DNA from: a bacterium
GTDB taxonomy: Bacteria > UBA9089 > CG2-30-40-21 > SBAY01
Length of the DNA: 29,334 nt
NCBI GenBank assembly: GCA_040757115.1
Contig: JBFLYA010000023.1
Location: 1 to 29,334 of the forward strand
Direction: 5' to 3'
In this document: positions 1 through 9,240 of the stretch, piece by piece
How the letters are laid out: every line of letters starts with the position of its first letter
Position numbering within the stretch: position 1 is the first letter of the stretch
Translations under genes and position numbers: made by a program
Notes under the pieces: generated by a model
Database searches by the model: none
What the model was told of the DNA's origin: nothing
The model's input: the letters and a program-made list of their open reading frames with translations, nothing else

Positions 1-82
1 TGCATTGTAATTTTGATATTTGCATTTTGATATTTACATTAAAGTTCTTCTTGCTATCGCTCTCCCCAAAAGAGGAACCTAT

Positions 83-203
83 TTATGAAAAAGCAATAAG
101 GTTCGCACTACATTTATCGAATGTCACGGGTTAATTCGTGTCCTTATGTGGTTAATTCCCCTAATTCTCTGTGAACTCTGTGCCTCTGTGGCTGAACGCT
201 TAC
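83..203. repeat. Truncated end of a GTAACCGTTCAG-type MITE
   Basis: The right half of the 242-bp element at 6100-6341 (read in reverse) is recognisable here: a TTCGCACTACATTTAT segment, then a GTTAATTCGTGTCC segment, then an end reading GGCTGAACGCTTAC. A second element-like end, TGAACAGTTAC, follows at about 217-227. No left end is present in the window. A frame open through this end encodes MWLIPLILCELCASVAERL, which is a repeat artefact and not a gene. The first 80 bases are AT-rich and repetitive (TTTTGATATTTGCA words), and I see no gene in them. Confidence 0.7.
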
Positions 204-269
204 GAGTAATGCACCTTGAACAGTTACGAATTTTGAATTTTGGTCATTTTCACAAGGAACAAATTAAGG

Positions 270-1791
<1,522 letters not shown>

Positions 1792-1815
1792 ATTATCCTT
1801 ATTCCTGCTCCTATT

Positions 1816-2454
1816 CTAAATTGGAAAGAGTTCGCGGGCATCTTTTAGCAAATCAACTCGCTTTCTCTCAAAACCTGATGGTTGTTTTGAAGGGAGTTGG
1901 GCTAACATATCTGTCAATTTAGCCAGAGGCAAACCAATAACATTTGTATAGCACCCGTTTATCTTCTCAATAAATTGAGCCCCACGACCTTGAATACACA
2001 ATCCGCCTGCTTTATCTAAAGGCTCTTTGGTAATTACATACCCGGCAATCTGTGGTTCAGAGAGTTTTTTCATTGTTACCTCAGTTGTTACGCTTTCAAC
2101 TAAGGTATTTTTGGTAAAGGTATCAATAAGGGCTATGCCAGTTATAACCCTATGAGTCGTGCCTGATAATTCGCCTAACATCTTTTTTGCTTCTTCATCA
2201 TTTCTTGGTTTACCAAATATTTTATCGCCTAAAGCCACAACTGTGTCTGCACCAAGGACTATTCCGGCTTTAAACTTTTTAGCTACATTTTCAGCCTTGG
2301 CTAAAGCTAATTTACAGACCCAGGCCTCAATGGCCATACCTTCGTCCCTGACCTCAGATATCTCTGGCGGGATTACTGTTACCTCAATCCCAATCTGTTC
2401 TAATAGTTTTTTCCGTTGAGGTGAAGAAGAGGCTAAAATTAAGTGATGATACAT
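1816..2454 (-). CDS. maf: Maf-family nucleotide pyrophosphatase
   Basis: Maf proteins hydrolyse nucleoside triphosphates, often dTTP/UTP or modified nucleotides, to monophosphate and pyrophosphate. The protein begins MYHHLILASSSPQRKKLLEQIG, carrying the signature ASSSPxR phosphate-binding loop at about residues 8-14. It continues with GADTVVALGDKIFGKPRN, SGTTHRVITGIAL and DKAGGLCIQGRGA, ending the core at GCYTNVIGLPL. The 212-residue length is usual, with an extra charged C-terminal tail. I chose the ATG at 2454, not the one six codons upstream at 2472, because GAGAGGGAG ideally precedes 2454 and the upstream ATG lies inside that Shine-Dalgarno region. The Q in place of the YG often seen at IQG is minor. 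Substrate class is inferred from KAGG/IQG only. Confidence 0.93.
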   Translation of the reverse strand: MYHHLILASSSPQRKKLLEQIGIEVTVIPPEISEVRDEGMAIEAWVCKLALAKAENVAKKFKAGIVLGADTVVALGDKIFGKPRNDEEAKKMLGELSGTTHRVITGIALIDTFTKNTLVESVTTEVTMKKLSEPQIAGYVITKEPLDKAGGLCIQGRGAQFIEKINGCYTNVIGLPLAKLTDMLAQLPSKQPSGFERKRVDLLKDARELFPI

Positions 2455-2519
2455 ATTACAACTCCCTCTCATTGTAGATGGTTAGCGTCTGTCTTCAAGG
2501 ATTCTTGTCCTATTATTTG

Positions 2520-2621
2520 GTGGTGTCTGAAAATAACTCTAATAGTGAAATCTATGCAGATTTGGTGTCCAAAAGGGATTTCCTCCAAAGAGCAAAATGC
2601 AAAAAGCAAATATAAAAATTA
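2520..2621. repeat. 102-bp dispersed repeat, copy 1, in a 530-bp non-coding stretch
   Basis: Identical over about 102 bp to 20546-20647 (starting GTGGTGTCTGAAAATAACTC). Its last part (2583-2645) also recurs at 4213-4275. The rest of 2455-2986 holds AT-rich TTTGATATTT words and, at 2934-2956, a segment TGTCCAGTAAAACTTGTGG that reappears with one mismatch at 16871-16893. I see no gene in this stretch. Confidence 0.8.
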
Positions 2622-2986
2622 CATATCAAAATGTAAAATTATCTCTTTCCTTTCAGCGTTAAAATACTTGAAGCAAAGATATTACCAAATTCCTCCAACT
2701 CTTTGAGAAACCCTGTTACTTCCTCTTTGAAATTTGATTTGTAATTTTGCATTTTGATATTTAATATTTGATATTTGATATTTATTTGTTGTCTCCCTCA
2801 AATCCTATTTTGCAGAACCCTATACACTATTTTAACCTTTATGCTAGATTAAGACACCACCCACTTTTACAGGACGGATAGATTTGTGATTTGGAATTTT
2901 GCAATTTACTCCGTTCTCCACCATAACCATATTTGTCCAGTAAAACTTGTGGGACAAACTTGCTGATACCTGACCGCACAACGCCT

Positions 2987-3889
2987 TCAATAATCTGTTA
3001 ATTGATAATTATCCTCTTCCTCCCATTCTCTTATCTTTTTCTTGACCTGATGTCGCTTTATCATATAAACCACAAGACATAAAACAGGAAATATAAGCCA
3101 GAGTAAATAACTACTCGTAACAACAGAAACCCAGTTAAATCTTTTCTTCAAAGACGCATACCAGTTAGTTTCTAACTTCCCAAAATCCATCCCGAATGAT
3201 TTGTTAAAGGCTGAATTAAATTCAGTGCCATAACTTAATTCTTTTATTAACTTAATAACCTTTTCTTTACCATACCGATTTATCATAAACAAAACAATAT
3301 CAAAACTTTGTGCATAAGCTAATTGTGTTTGGAAGTCATCCCGGGGAAAGGTATAAGTGAGACTTGAAAAAGGGAGTAATTTGTCAGTCAGATATGCCTG
3401 ACCGAGGTACATATTATTTACTAATTGCCATTCTTTCGCCTCATACATAGCCAGCCCTTCATTTAACCATCGTGGTAAATAGCCTTTTTTGAACACCGCA
3501 CCTAAGACAATATGAGTAAGTTCATGCCTGATTGTTTTTTCAAGGGTAATATTTAGATTACTTTTAGGTGATTGAATGACAATAATGTTATCTTTACCAA
3601 CACAGGCTTGTCCCACAATTTGTTTTTGGACACCTTTATTGGCTAACTCAAACTCTTTTCGAGAAGGAAAAATAAAGATAAAAGTCCGTTGGTCCACAGT
3701 AAATCCAATATCGGCAGTAATTGTTTGATAAGATTCTTCGGCGATTTGAATAGTTCTAAGTGCTACCTTTTTATCAGATTGCGTGAAATGTATCATAAAA
3801 TGTTGACTTTGTAGAGATTGCCATTGTTGTGAGCAAAGAGAGAAAGGGAAAAAGAGAAAACATACGATGATAATAATTTTATTTACCAT
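2987..3889 (-). CDS. Membrane-anchored MA-family (gluzincin) zinc metallopeptidase
   Basis: A 300-residue exported peptidase. Residues 1-19 form a signal peptide (positive start, then IIIIVCFLFFPF). The zinc motif HELTH is at 122-126 and the third ligand lies in WLNEGLA, with E144, the gluzincin arrangement of the peptidase MA-like superfamily. A hydrophobic segment near residues 257-277 (YLLWLIFPVLCLVVYMI) followed by KRHQVKKK would anchor the C-terminus in the inner membrane, leaving the catalytic domain outside the cytoplasm. The start codon overlaps the end of the upstream 54-residue ORF by 7 nt (within AAAATGGTAA), so the two are translationally coupled. The substrate is unknown; proteins of this type are usually annotated as peptidase MA-like hypothetical proteins. 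Confidence 0.85.
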   Translation of the reverse strand: MVNKIIIIVCFLFFPFSLCSQQWQSLQSQHFMIHFTQSDKKVALRTIQIAEESYQTITADIGFTVDQRTFIFIFPSRKEFELANKGVQKQIVGQACVGKDNIIVIQSPKSNLNITLEKTIRHELTHIVLGAVFKKGYLPRWLNEGLAMYEAKEWQLVNNMYLGQAYLTDKLLPFSSLTYTFPRDDFQTQLAYAQSFDIVLFMINRYGKEKVIKLIKELSYGTEFNSAFNKSFGMDFGKLETNWYASLKKRFNWVSVVTSSYLLWLIFPVLCLVVYMIKRHQVKKKIREWEEEDNYQLTDY

Positions 3890-4047
3890 TTTAATCTTAT
3901 CTCAATTATTCCGTTTTTTACCCCTTTAAGTGATGAAACCATAGCCAGAAGGGTATTATACATAAAATCAGCCACAAAATGACCAAGTGGTATTTTTTTA
4001 CCATTTATTTTTATTTCTATTTTTGGCTCATTAACTTTATTTTCCAT
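3883..4047 (-). CDS. Small conserved-looking protein coupled to the MA peptidase
   Basis: A 54-residue ORF beginning MENKVNEPKIEIKINGKK and ending EIRLKW. I do not recognise a family. It has no signal peptide or clear membrane helix; the beginning and end look like beta strands, with a mildly hydrophobic middle (FVADFMYNTLLAMVSSL). Two adjacent ATGs follow a Shine-Dalgarno AGGAG. The second (4047) has the better spacing of 4 nt, the first only 1 nt. The Shine-Dalgarno is part of the repeated TATTTTCAGGAG motif that also precedes motA and argJ. The 7-nt overlap with the peptidase start suggests joint translation and a role linked to that enzyme. The longer reading from 4086 runs through a repeat and is unlikely. 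Confidence 0.6.
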   Translation of the reverse strand: MENKVNEPKIEIKINGKKIPLGHFVADFMYNTLLAMVSSLKGVKNGIIEIRLKW

Positions 4048-4212
4048 CATTCTCCTGAAAATAGTTTTTTCACGCAAAGGACGCAAAGGTAATTTTTTCC
4101 CTTATTTCCCTTTGGGTTCTTTGCGTGCTTGGCGTGAAACTTCCTTTTCCCTGAAAATAGGGGTTCGGGGATTCTTTTATTCCCGAATCCCTTTATTTTC
4201 ATCCTCCTTCTT

Positions 4213-4275
4213 CTCCAAAGAGCAAAATGCAAAAAGCAAATATAAAAATTACATATCAAAATGTAAAATTATCTC
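4213..4275. repeat. 63-bp dispersed repeat, copy 2
   Basis: Matches 2583-2645 (from CTCCAAAGAGCAAAATGC to AAAATTATCTC) and is cut off exactly at 4275, where the next element's GTAACTATTCAG terminus begins. In copy 1 the sequence continues past this point, so the break marks an insertion or recombination junction. Confidence 0.75.
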
Positions 4276-4502
4276 GTAACTATTCAGCCACAGATGGACA
4301 CGGATGAAACACTGAAAATTCGTAATCCGTGTCCGTTTTCCGTGTCCGTAATTAGGCTGATGGCTGATGGCTGAAAATTCAGGTATAGTGCCTCGTGTCT
4401 CCTCTCCTTCTCCGTTTCTCCCTTTCTTCGTTTCCCCGTTTCCCCTCTGCCCTCTGCTATTTATCCGTGCTAATCCGTGTTAATTAGTGGCTGAATAGTT
4501 AC
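4276..4502. repeat. MITE with GTAACTATTCAGCCAC inverted termini
   Basis: A 227-bp element with perfect 16-bp inverted ends, GTAACTATTCAGCCAC and GTGGCTGAATAGTTAC, and internal complementary ATCCGTGTCC/ACACGGAT words. The same ends bound 16521-17005. The right end lies 2 bp from the stop codon of the Memo-AMMECR1 gene. The flanks ATTATCTC and AGTTATTC are similar but not identical, so there is no clean target duplication. Together with the repeat before it this fills 4048-4504; no gene is seen. Confidence 0.85.
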
Positions 4503-4504
4503 AG

Positions 4505-5986
4505 TTATTCTTCATGAAAGATTAAGCCTGTAAAGATATAGATTTCTGTCTCTTTTTCTTTCCAGGCGTTTGGCGGGAGGCCCGCTTTATAACAGGTATG
4601 GGTAAGGAATTGTTCACGATTCCAACCTTGCTCGGTGGCTACCTGAGGAAGAAGTAAGCCTGAATTATACCCTTTGACCATATAAAGTCCATGTTTGCCT
4701 ATTTCAATTTGCTCAATATCATTTATTCGTGTTAATTCTGAGAGAACCGTAATTTCAATCTTTATCTGGTCTAATTCATCTTTGGTTACAGGTGAAAATC
4801 TTGGGTCTTCTGTTGCGGCGGCAATAGCCATTTTACTCACAGCTTGAGCTACTGGGGCAATAGCCTTGATGTAACCAATACAACCACGCAATTGCTTATT
4901 TTTGGTAAGGGTAACAAATGCACCCGCCGGCTCTTGAAGCTCGGGATAATCATCTACCTCTACTGGTGGAATGTGCCTGTTTTTAATATAATCTTCTATC
5001 GTCCTTCTGGCAATTTTAAGCAATACCCCTTGTTCTTCCTTATCTAACATCATAGCTTTTTCCTCCTTTTGTGCAAAGATAACTGCTCCATAGCCAACTA
5101 CTTTTGATTTATCACCAATTATTGGCACATCACCCGAATTAGCATAATTTAAAACAGTTGCCTGGTGGATTCCAAGTTCTTTGGTGACCAACATTAATGT
5201 CAAAACCGCCCCAACTCCACAAAGCAAGGTGCTACATTTCTCATGGGGTTCATTGAGCCAGGCAACTAATTCATTAATATTCATCTCTTTGATTAAAGAG
5301 AGGGTTTTTTTATCTACCTTGTTGGCTATTTCATAAGGTGGATAATGAGTCATATCGGATGAGGCAATGAATAAAATATTTTTGCCTTTACTATTTAAAA
5401 TAAGACTTCTGGCTAAAACTTGAGCGTCATTTGGATTACTCATAAGTATTGGAACAATTTTAAATTCTTTCAATACCCGTTGAAGAAAAGGGATTTCAAC
5501 TTCTAACGAATGCTCTTTCTCATGGACTTGAGGTAAAGATTTAATTTTTGGGTCTGACTTGATTAATGCAGAGGTCAGCTCAGTGTCTATCTTTACCAAT
5601 CCAAATGGTGTCTGATAAGCATCAGATGTATCAACGGCAATACCATCAAAATGGGCAAAATGGCTCATTCCTATTATCACTACGGTATCAAATGAAAGTC
5701 CTTCGAGTTGTTTAAAACAATGAGCCGCGACCTCTCCTGAATAATCATACCCGGCGTGAGGCACCATTAAACCAATTATTCTACCCTCAATCTTTTCTTT
5801 TTGGACATTATTTAAGAAGCCGTTGATTTGATTTTTTAACTCTGTTGGGTCAGCGGGATAAAAACCACCAGCCACTGCTGGCTGACGAATATTTTGAGGA
5901 ATGTCTTTGCTCGGAGTTTGTGTTTGTGAACATCCCTGAACAGGTAATAATAGGCTTAAACTGATAATAAGTAATTTGTGCCACAT
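4505..5986 (-). CDS. Memo-AMMECR1 fusion lipoprotein (AmmeMemoRadiSam proteins B and A)
   Basis: A 493-residue fusion. Residues 1-19 form a lipoprotein signal ending VQGC, with C19 the lipidation site. Residues about 35-305 are a Memo-like domain (AmmeMemoRadiSam system protein B): MVPHAGYDYSG with H77, GMSHFAHFDG with H109/H112, SSDMTHYP with H214 and LCGVGAV with C256 resemble the metal-site residues of Memo. Residues about 318-493 are an AMMECR1 domain (protein A) carrying the hallmark LRGCIG at 366-371. The third partner of this conserved triad, a radical SAM enzyme, is not in the window. The start at 5986 is chosen because it gives an intact lipoprotein signal; the open frame back to 6157 is translated MITE sequence. 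The Shine-Dalgarno is weak (GGATATATTAAA). The biochemical role of the family is poorly defined. Confidence 0.9.
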   Translation of the reverse strand: MWHKLLIISLSLLLPVQGCSQTQTPSKDIPQNIRQPAVAGGFYPADPTELKNQINGFLNNVQKEKIEGRIIGLMVPHAGYDYSGEVAAHCFKQLEGLSFDTVVIIGMSHFAHFDGIAVDTSDAYQTPFGLVKIDTELTSALIKSDPKIKSLPQVHEKEHSLEVEIPFLQRVLKEFKIVPILMSNPNDAQVLARSLILNSKGKNILFIASSDMTHYPPYEIANKVDKKTLSLIKEMNINELVAWLNEPHEKCSTLLCGVGAVLTLMLVTKELGIHQATVLNYANSGDVPIIGDKSKVVGYGAVIFAQKEEKAMMLDKEEQGVLLKIARRTIEDYIKNRHIPPVEVDDYPELQEPAGAFVTLTKNKQLRGCIGYIKAIAPVAQAVSKMAIAAATEDPRFSPVTKDELDQIKIEITVLSELTRINDIEQIEIGKHGLYMVKGYNSGLLLPQVATEQGWNREQFLTHTCYKAGLPPNAWKEKETEIYIFTGLIFHEE

Positions 5987-5998
5987 TTTAATATATCC

Positions 5999-6099
5999 AT
6001 AGGAAGTAGAGAGTAGAAAGTAGAGAGTAGAGAGAAAATCTTTCCTCCACCTATGTTTCCCTATTTTCATTCTTCTCGGTTCATGTCCGTTCTCCTGAA
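5999..6099. repeat. Partial leader-type repeat module upstream of the Memo-AMMECR1 gene
   Basis: GGAAGTAGAGAGTAGAAAGTAGAG..., a CTATTTTCATTC stretch and TCATGTCCGTTCTCCTGAA match, in shortened form, the modules at 7166-7735 and 9084-9224. It ends in CTCCTGAA, which is duplicated on the other side of the MITE at 6100-6341, so the MITE jumped into this module. Confidence 0.7.
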
Positions 6100-6341
6100 G
6101 TAACCGTTCAGCCACAGAGGCACAGAGTTCACAGAGAATTAGAGAAATTAGCCACAAATGGACACGAATTAACCTGTGACATTCGATAAATGTAGTGCGA
6201 ACCTTTAGGTTCGCTTTCCTGCTTGCCAGAAGCGAGGCTAAAGCCTCGCACTACAAATCTTTTTATTATTCGTGTTCATTCGTGGTTATATATTCCCTCT
6301 GTGTTCTCTGTGACTCTGTGGCTATATCCCTGAACGGTTAC
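6100..6341. mobile_element. IS66-type MITE with 8-bp target duplication CTCCTGAA
   Basis: A 242-bp element with inverted ends GTAACCGTTCAG...CTGAACGGTTAC, flanked on both sides by CTCCTGAA (6092-6099 and 6342-6349), a perfect 8-bp target duplication. Inside are long complementary arms (CCACAGAGGCACAGAG against CTCTGTGACTCTGTGG) and a near-palindrome GCGAGGCTAAAGCCTCGC at the centre. GTAA ends and 8-bp duplications are typical of IS66-family elements; no transposase is encoded. Truncated or split relatives are at 83-203 and 20648-22069. The duplicated target is the Shine-Dalgarno-bearing tip of the leader-type repeat. Confidence 0.9.
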
Positions 6342-6362
6342 CTCCTGAAAATATCCGCAAGA

Positions 6363-7154
6363 TTATTTTCCTTCAGCCTCAGCTTTGAGTGGCCACTCTT
6401 CTTTATTAAAGAATGCCTTTAATTTTTCCTCAACGATTCTGGGGTTATCACCGGCTTGAATAGATAAAACACCTGTAACAATCAGGTCTTTTACAAAAAC
6501 CTCATTTTCATTTAATCTTTTTAATTTCATAGCAATAGGAATAAGAACCAGGTTAGCCAGAGCAACACCATAGAAAGAGGCAATAAACGCAATTGCCAGC
6601 GAGTGAACCGTGGTCATAATGTCTCCACCCCCCATTTTCCCCAGGGCACCGGTTAGCCCCATAATCGCGCCTAAAATTCCCATAGTTGGGGCAATACCTC
6701 CGGCAGACATAAAAATATCCTCGCCTAATTTATGTCTATGTTTCATATGGGTTAAATCTATATCAAGGATTTCCTCAATCAATTCGGGGTCTACGCCATC
6801 CACCACTAACTGAATGCCTTTTTGAAAATATGGGTCTTTAATATTTTCGATATCTGCTTCTAAAGCTAATAATCCTTCGCGTCGAGCCTTCTGAGCAAAA
6901 GCAATCATTGTTTCAATAATCTCTTTTGGTTCTTCTTCCTTATTAAAAAACATAATTTTTAGGAAGGTTGGCGTCTTCATTAATTCCTTCATCGTGAACA
7001 TCGCCCCGGTCGCCAGCACTGAGCCTGAACCAATGATGACCGCACCAGGGATGTTCAAATATCCCTGACCAACTATTCCTATCTCTTCAAGTAACACACA
7101 ACCAACACAAGCGGCAATACCACCTATGATTCCAAAGACACTAACTATATCCAT
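6363..7154 (-). CDS. motA: Flagellar motor stator protein MotA
   Basis: A 263-residue MotA/ExbB-superfamily inner-membrane protein that forms the ion-conducting flagellar stator with MotB. Hydrophobic segments lie near residues 3-22, 33-53, about 150-172 and 183-206. The cytoplasmic loop has the conserved RREGLLALE motif that contacts the rotor protein FliG, and the third helix has the family's proline in GGIAPTMGILGAIMGLTGAL. The start follows AGGAG 8-9 nt upstream. A consensus promoter lies about 650 bp upstream (7810-7838) with a repeat array in between. The usual partner motB does not follow: only a MITE and the Memo-AMMECR1 gene lie downstream. It could serve another MotA-type motor, but length and motifs favour flagellar MotA. 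Confidence 0.92.
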   Translation of the reverse strand: MDIVSVFGIIGGIAACVGCVLLEEIGIVGQGYLNIPGAVIIGSGSVLATGAMFTMKELMKTPTFLKIMFFNKEEEPKEIIETMIAFAQKARREGLLALEADIENIKDPYFQKGIQLVVDGVDPELIEEILDIDLTHMKHRHKLGEDIFMSAGGIAPTMGILGAIMGLTGALGKMGGGDIMTTVHSLAIAFIASFYGVALANLVLIPIAMKLKRLNENEVFVKDLIVTGVLSIQAGDNPRIVEEKLKAFFNKEEWPLKAEAEGK

Positions 7155-7165
7155 TTTTGTCTTCT

Positions 7166-7735
7166 CCTGAAAATAAGGAAGTAGAAAGTAGAGAGTAGAA
7201 AGTAGAAAGTAAAGAAAACATCACTCCTCACGCCTATCTCCTTACCTCCCATCTTCTATCTCCTACCACTATTTTCATTCTCATTTGTGAACCAACGGTT
7301 CATGACCGTTTCCCCTGAAAATCGGGACTCGGGACTCGGGGTTCGGGAAGAAAGAAACTCTCAGCAATTCCCCCTTAATAAAGGGGGTTAGGGGGTTGTC
7401 CTTCTCCCATTTTCATTGCCCTTTGTGAGCCCTGGCTCATGTCCGTTTCCCCTGAAAATAAGGAAGTAGAAAGTAGAGAGTAGAAAGTAGAAAGTAAAGA
7501 AAACATCACTCCTCACGCCTATCTCCTTACCTCCCACCTTCTATCTCTTACCACTATTTTCATTCTCATTTGTGAACCAACGGTTCATGAGCGTTTCTCC
7601 TGAAAATCGGGACTCGGGACTCGGGGTTCGGGAAGAAAGAAACTCTCAGCAATTCCCCCTTAATAAAGGGGGTTAGGGGGTTGTCCTTCTCCCATTTTCA
7701 TTGCCCTTTGTGAGCCCTGGCTCATGTCCGTTTCC
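7166..7735. repeat. Tandem pair of 285-bp units (modules A-B-A-B) in the motA leader
   Basis: Two nearly identical 285-bp units, 7166-7450 and 7451-7735, differing at only a few bases. Each has a module A of about 148 bp (GGAAGTAGAAAGTAGAGAG...GGTTCATG) and a module B of about 137 bp (CGGGACTCGGGACTCGGGG...GGCTCATG), and each module starts at CCTGAAAAT. On the minus strand every module starts TTTCAGGRGAAACGG-CATGARC, resembling a Shine-Dalgarno followed by ATG and a short open frame of 15-20 codons. A further A module precedes argJ and a shortened one precedes the Memo-AMMECR1 gene. With the promoter below, this fills 7155-7864; no ordinary gene is seen. Confidence 0.9.
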
Positions 7736-7809
7736 CCTGAAAATAGTTTTTGCCACAAAGACTCAAAGGCACAAAGTATAAATTTTATGGTGACTCAATT
7801 ATTACATTT

Positions 7810-7838
7810 ATTATAATATATAATTTTATTGATGTCAA
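7810..7838 (-). promoter_or_regulatory. Consensus sigma70 promoter reading toward motA
   Basis: On the minus strand TTGACA (7838-7833), 17 bp, TATAAT (7815-7810). Both hexamers match consensus. It reads leftward from the argJ stop region toward motA through the 285-bp repeats, implying a leader of about 650 nt if it drives motA. Confidence 0.75.
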
Positions 7839-7864
7839 GAAAAAATTTGGCAAGATTATGAAAC

Positions 7865-9070
7865 TCAAGTAGTATAATGGGCATTAAGGCGGACATATTC
7901 CATAGATAAATCACTGCCTAAGACCATTATTTCCTGTCTGCCTTGTTTTAAGTCAATCGTAATTAAGATTTCTTTTTGAGATAAGATATTTTTAACTTTA
8001 TCTAAATTAAAAGCTATGCCCTGTCCATTTTTTGCAATTAATTCTCGGTCGAAATAGATATCAATTATGTTCGGATTTATTTTTATCCCGGAATACCCAC
8101 AGGCAGTTATAATTCTTCCCCAATTAGGGTCCTGACCATAAAAGGCACATCTAACGAGTTGTGATTTGGCAACACTCATTGCGACCTGTTTTGCCTCAAG
8201 AAATGATTTTGCTCCTTTAACATTAATTTTTAGAAGTTTAGTTACCCCTTCTCCTTCTTCTACCATCTTTTGGGCTAAATTTGAACATACATAATCTAAT
8301 GACTGTTGGAATTTGTTGAAATCATTCGTGTTAGAAGAAGTTATCACTTCATTTTTTGCAAGACCATTGGCTAAAAGAATAACCATATCATTTGGGCTTG
8401 TATCTCCATCAATGGTGATTAAGTTAAAGGATTTATTCACCGCCGTAGTTAATGCCTTTTTTAATAATCTTTTACTGATAGCGACATCTGTAGTGATAAA
8501 AACTAACATTGTGGCTAAATTTGGGCATATCATTCCGGCGCCCTTTGCCATAGCGCCTATTTTTGCCTTAATTCCACCAGTTAGTTCAAATTCCAGAGCA
8601 ATCTCTTTAGGTTTAGTATCCGTTGTTAGAATAGCCCATGCGGCATCTTCACTTTTTGGACCCAGGAATTTAATTAATTGTTTTATTCCCTTTTCAATCT
8701 TTTCCATTGGTAATGGTTTTCCAATGATACCTGTGGAGGCAACTAAAACCGTCTTTATCGGCACGCCAAGAGAAAGTGCAGTAATTTGTGCCATTTTTTT
8801 AGCATCTTTTAACCCTTGCTTGCCGGTACAGGCATTAGCATTTCCACTATTAATGATGATAGCGTGGATTTTTTTTGAGGTTTGTAGATGTTCTTTTGTT
8901 ACAATTAAAGGAGCAGCCTTAAGTTTATTCCTGGTAAATAGAGCTACAGCCGTAGCGGGTATCGGGGAATAGATAAGCGCTATATCTTTTTTCTCTGGTT
9001 TTATGCCGCAGTGCCCTCCGGCAGTTAAAATGCCATTTATAGATGTAATCCCACCATTTATCTCTTTCAT
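7865..9070 (-). CDS. argJ: Arginine biosynthesis bifunctional protein ArgJ
   Basis: ArgJ moves the acetyl group from N-acetylornithine to glutamate (and in bifunctional forms makes N-acetylglutamate from acetyl-CoA), closing the cyclic arginine pathway. The 401-residue length is normal. The self-cleavage site is clear: AKGAGMICPNLATML around residues 175-189, with T187 the expected new N-terminal nucleophile of the beta chain; ASTGIIG near 111-117 supplies the oxyanion hole. The GQDPNWGRII segment and the C-terminal AHYTT are also family features. AGGAG lies 11 nt before the ATG, within the same repeated TATTTTCAGGAG motif as motA. No other arg genes are nearby. Whether it is bifunctional cannot be told from sequence. 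Confidence 0.96.
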   Translation of the reverse strand: MKEINGGITSINGILTAGGHCGIKPEKKDIALIYSPIPATAVALFTRNKLKAAPLIVTKEHLQTSKKIHAIIINSGNANACTGKQGLKDAKKMAQITALSLGVPIKTVLVASTGIIGKPLPMEKIEKGIKQLIKFLGPKSEDAAWAILTTDTKPKEIALEFELTGGIKAKIGAMAKGAGMICPNLATMLVFITTDVAISKRLLKKALTTAVNKSFNLITIDGDTSPNDMVILLANGLAKNEVITSSNTNDFNKFQQSLDYVCSNLAQKMVEEGEGVTKLLKINVKGAKSFLEAKQVAMSVAKSQLVRCAFYGQDPNWGRIITACGYSGIKINPNIIDIYFDRELIAKNGQGIAFNLDKVKNILSQKEILITIDLKQGRQEIMVLGSDLSMEYVRLNAHYTT

Positions 9071-9083
9071 TTAAAACTCTTCT

Positions 9084-9224
9084 CCTGAAAATAAGGAAGT
9101 AGAAAGTAGAGAGTAGAAAGTAAAGAAAACATCACTCCTCACGCTTATCTCCCTATCTCCCACCTTCTATCTCCTACCACTATTTTCATCCTCATTTGTG
9201 AACCAACGGTTCATGAGCGTTTCT
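9084..9224. repeat. Single leader-type module A upstream of argJ
   Basis: About 140 bp closely matching module A at 7166-7313 (GGAAGTAGAAAGTAGAGAG...GAACCAACGGTTCATGAGC). Its CTCCTGAAAAT edge supplies the Shine-Dalgarno AGGAG of argJ. Confidence 0.85.
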
Positions 9225-9240
9225 CCTGATAACTGAAATG

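Noticed and set aside
4047-4259. 70-residue minus-strand frame MICNFYICFLHF...
   Set aside because: It translates dispersed repeats only and has no supporting start signal.
8313-8972. 219-residue open frame antisense to argJ
   Set aside because: It is a shadow of the well-supported argJ reading frame.
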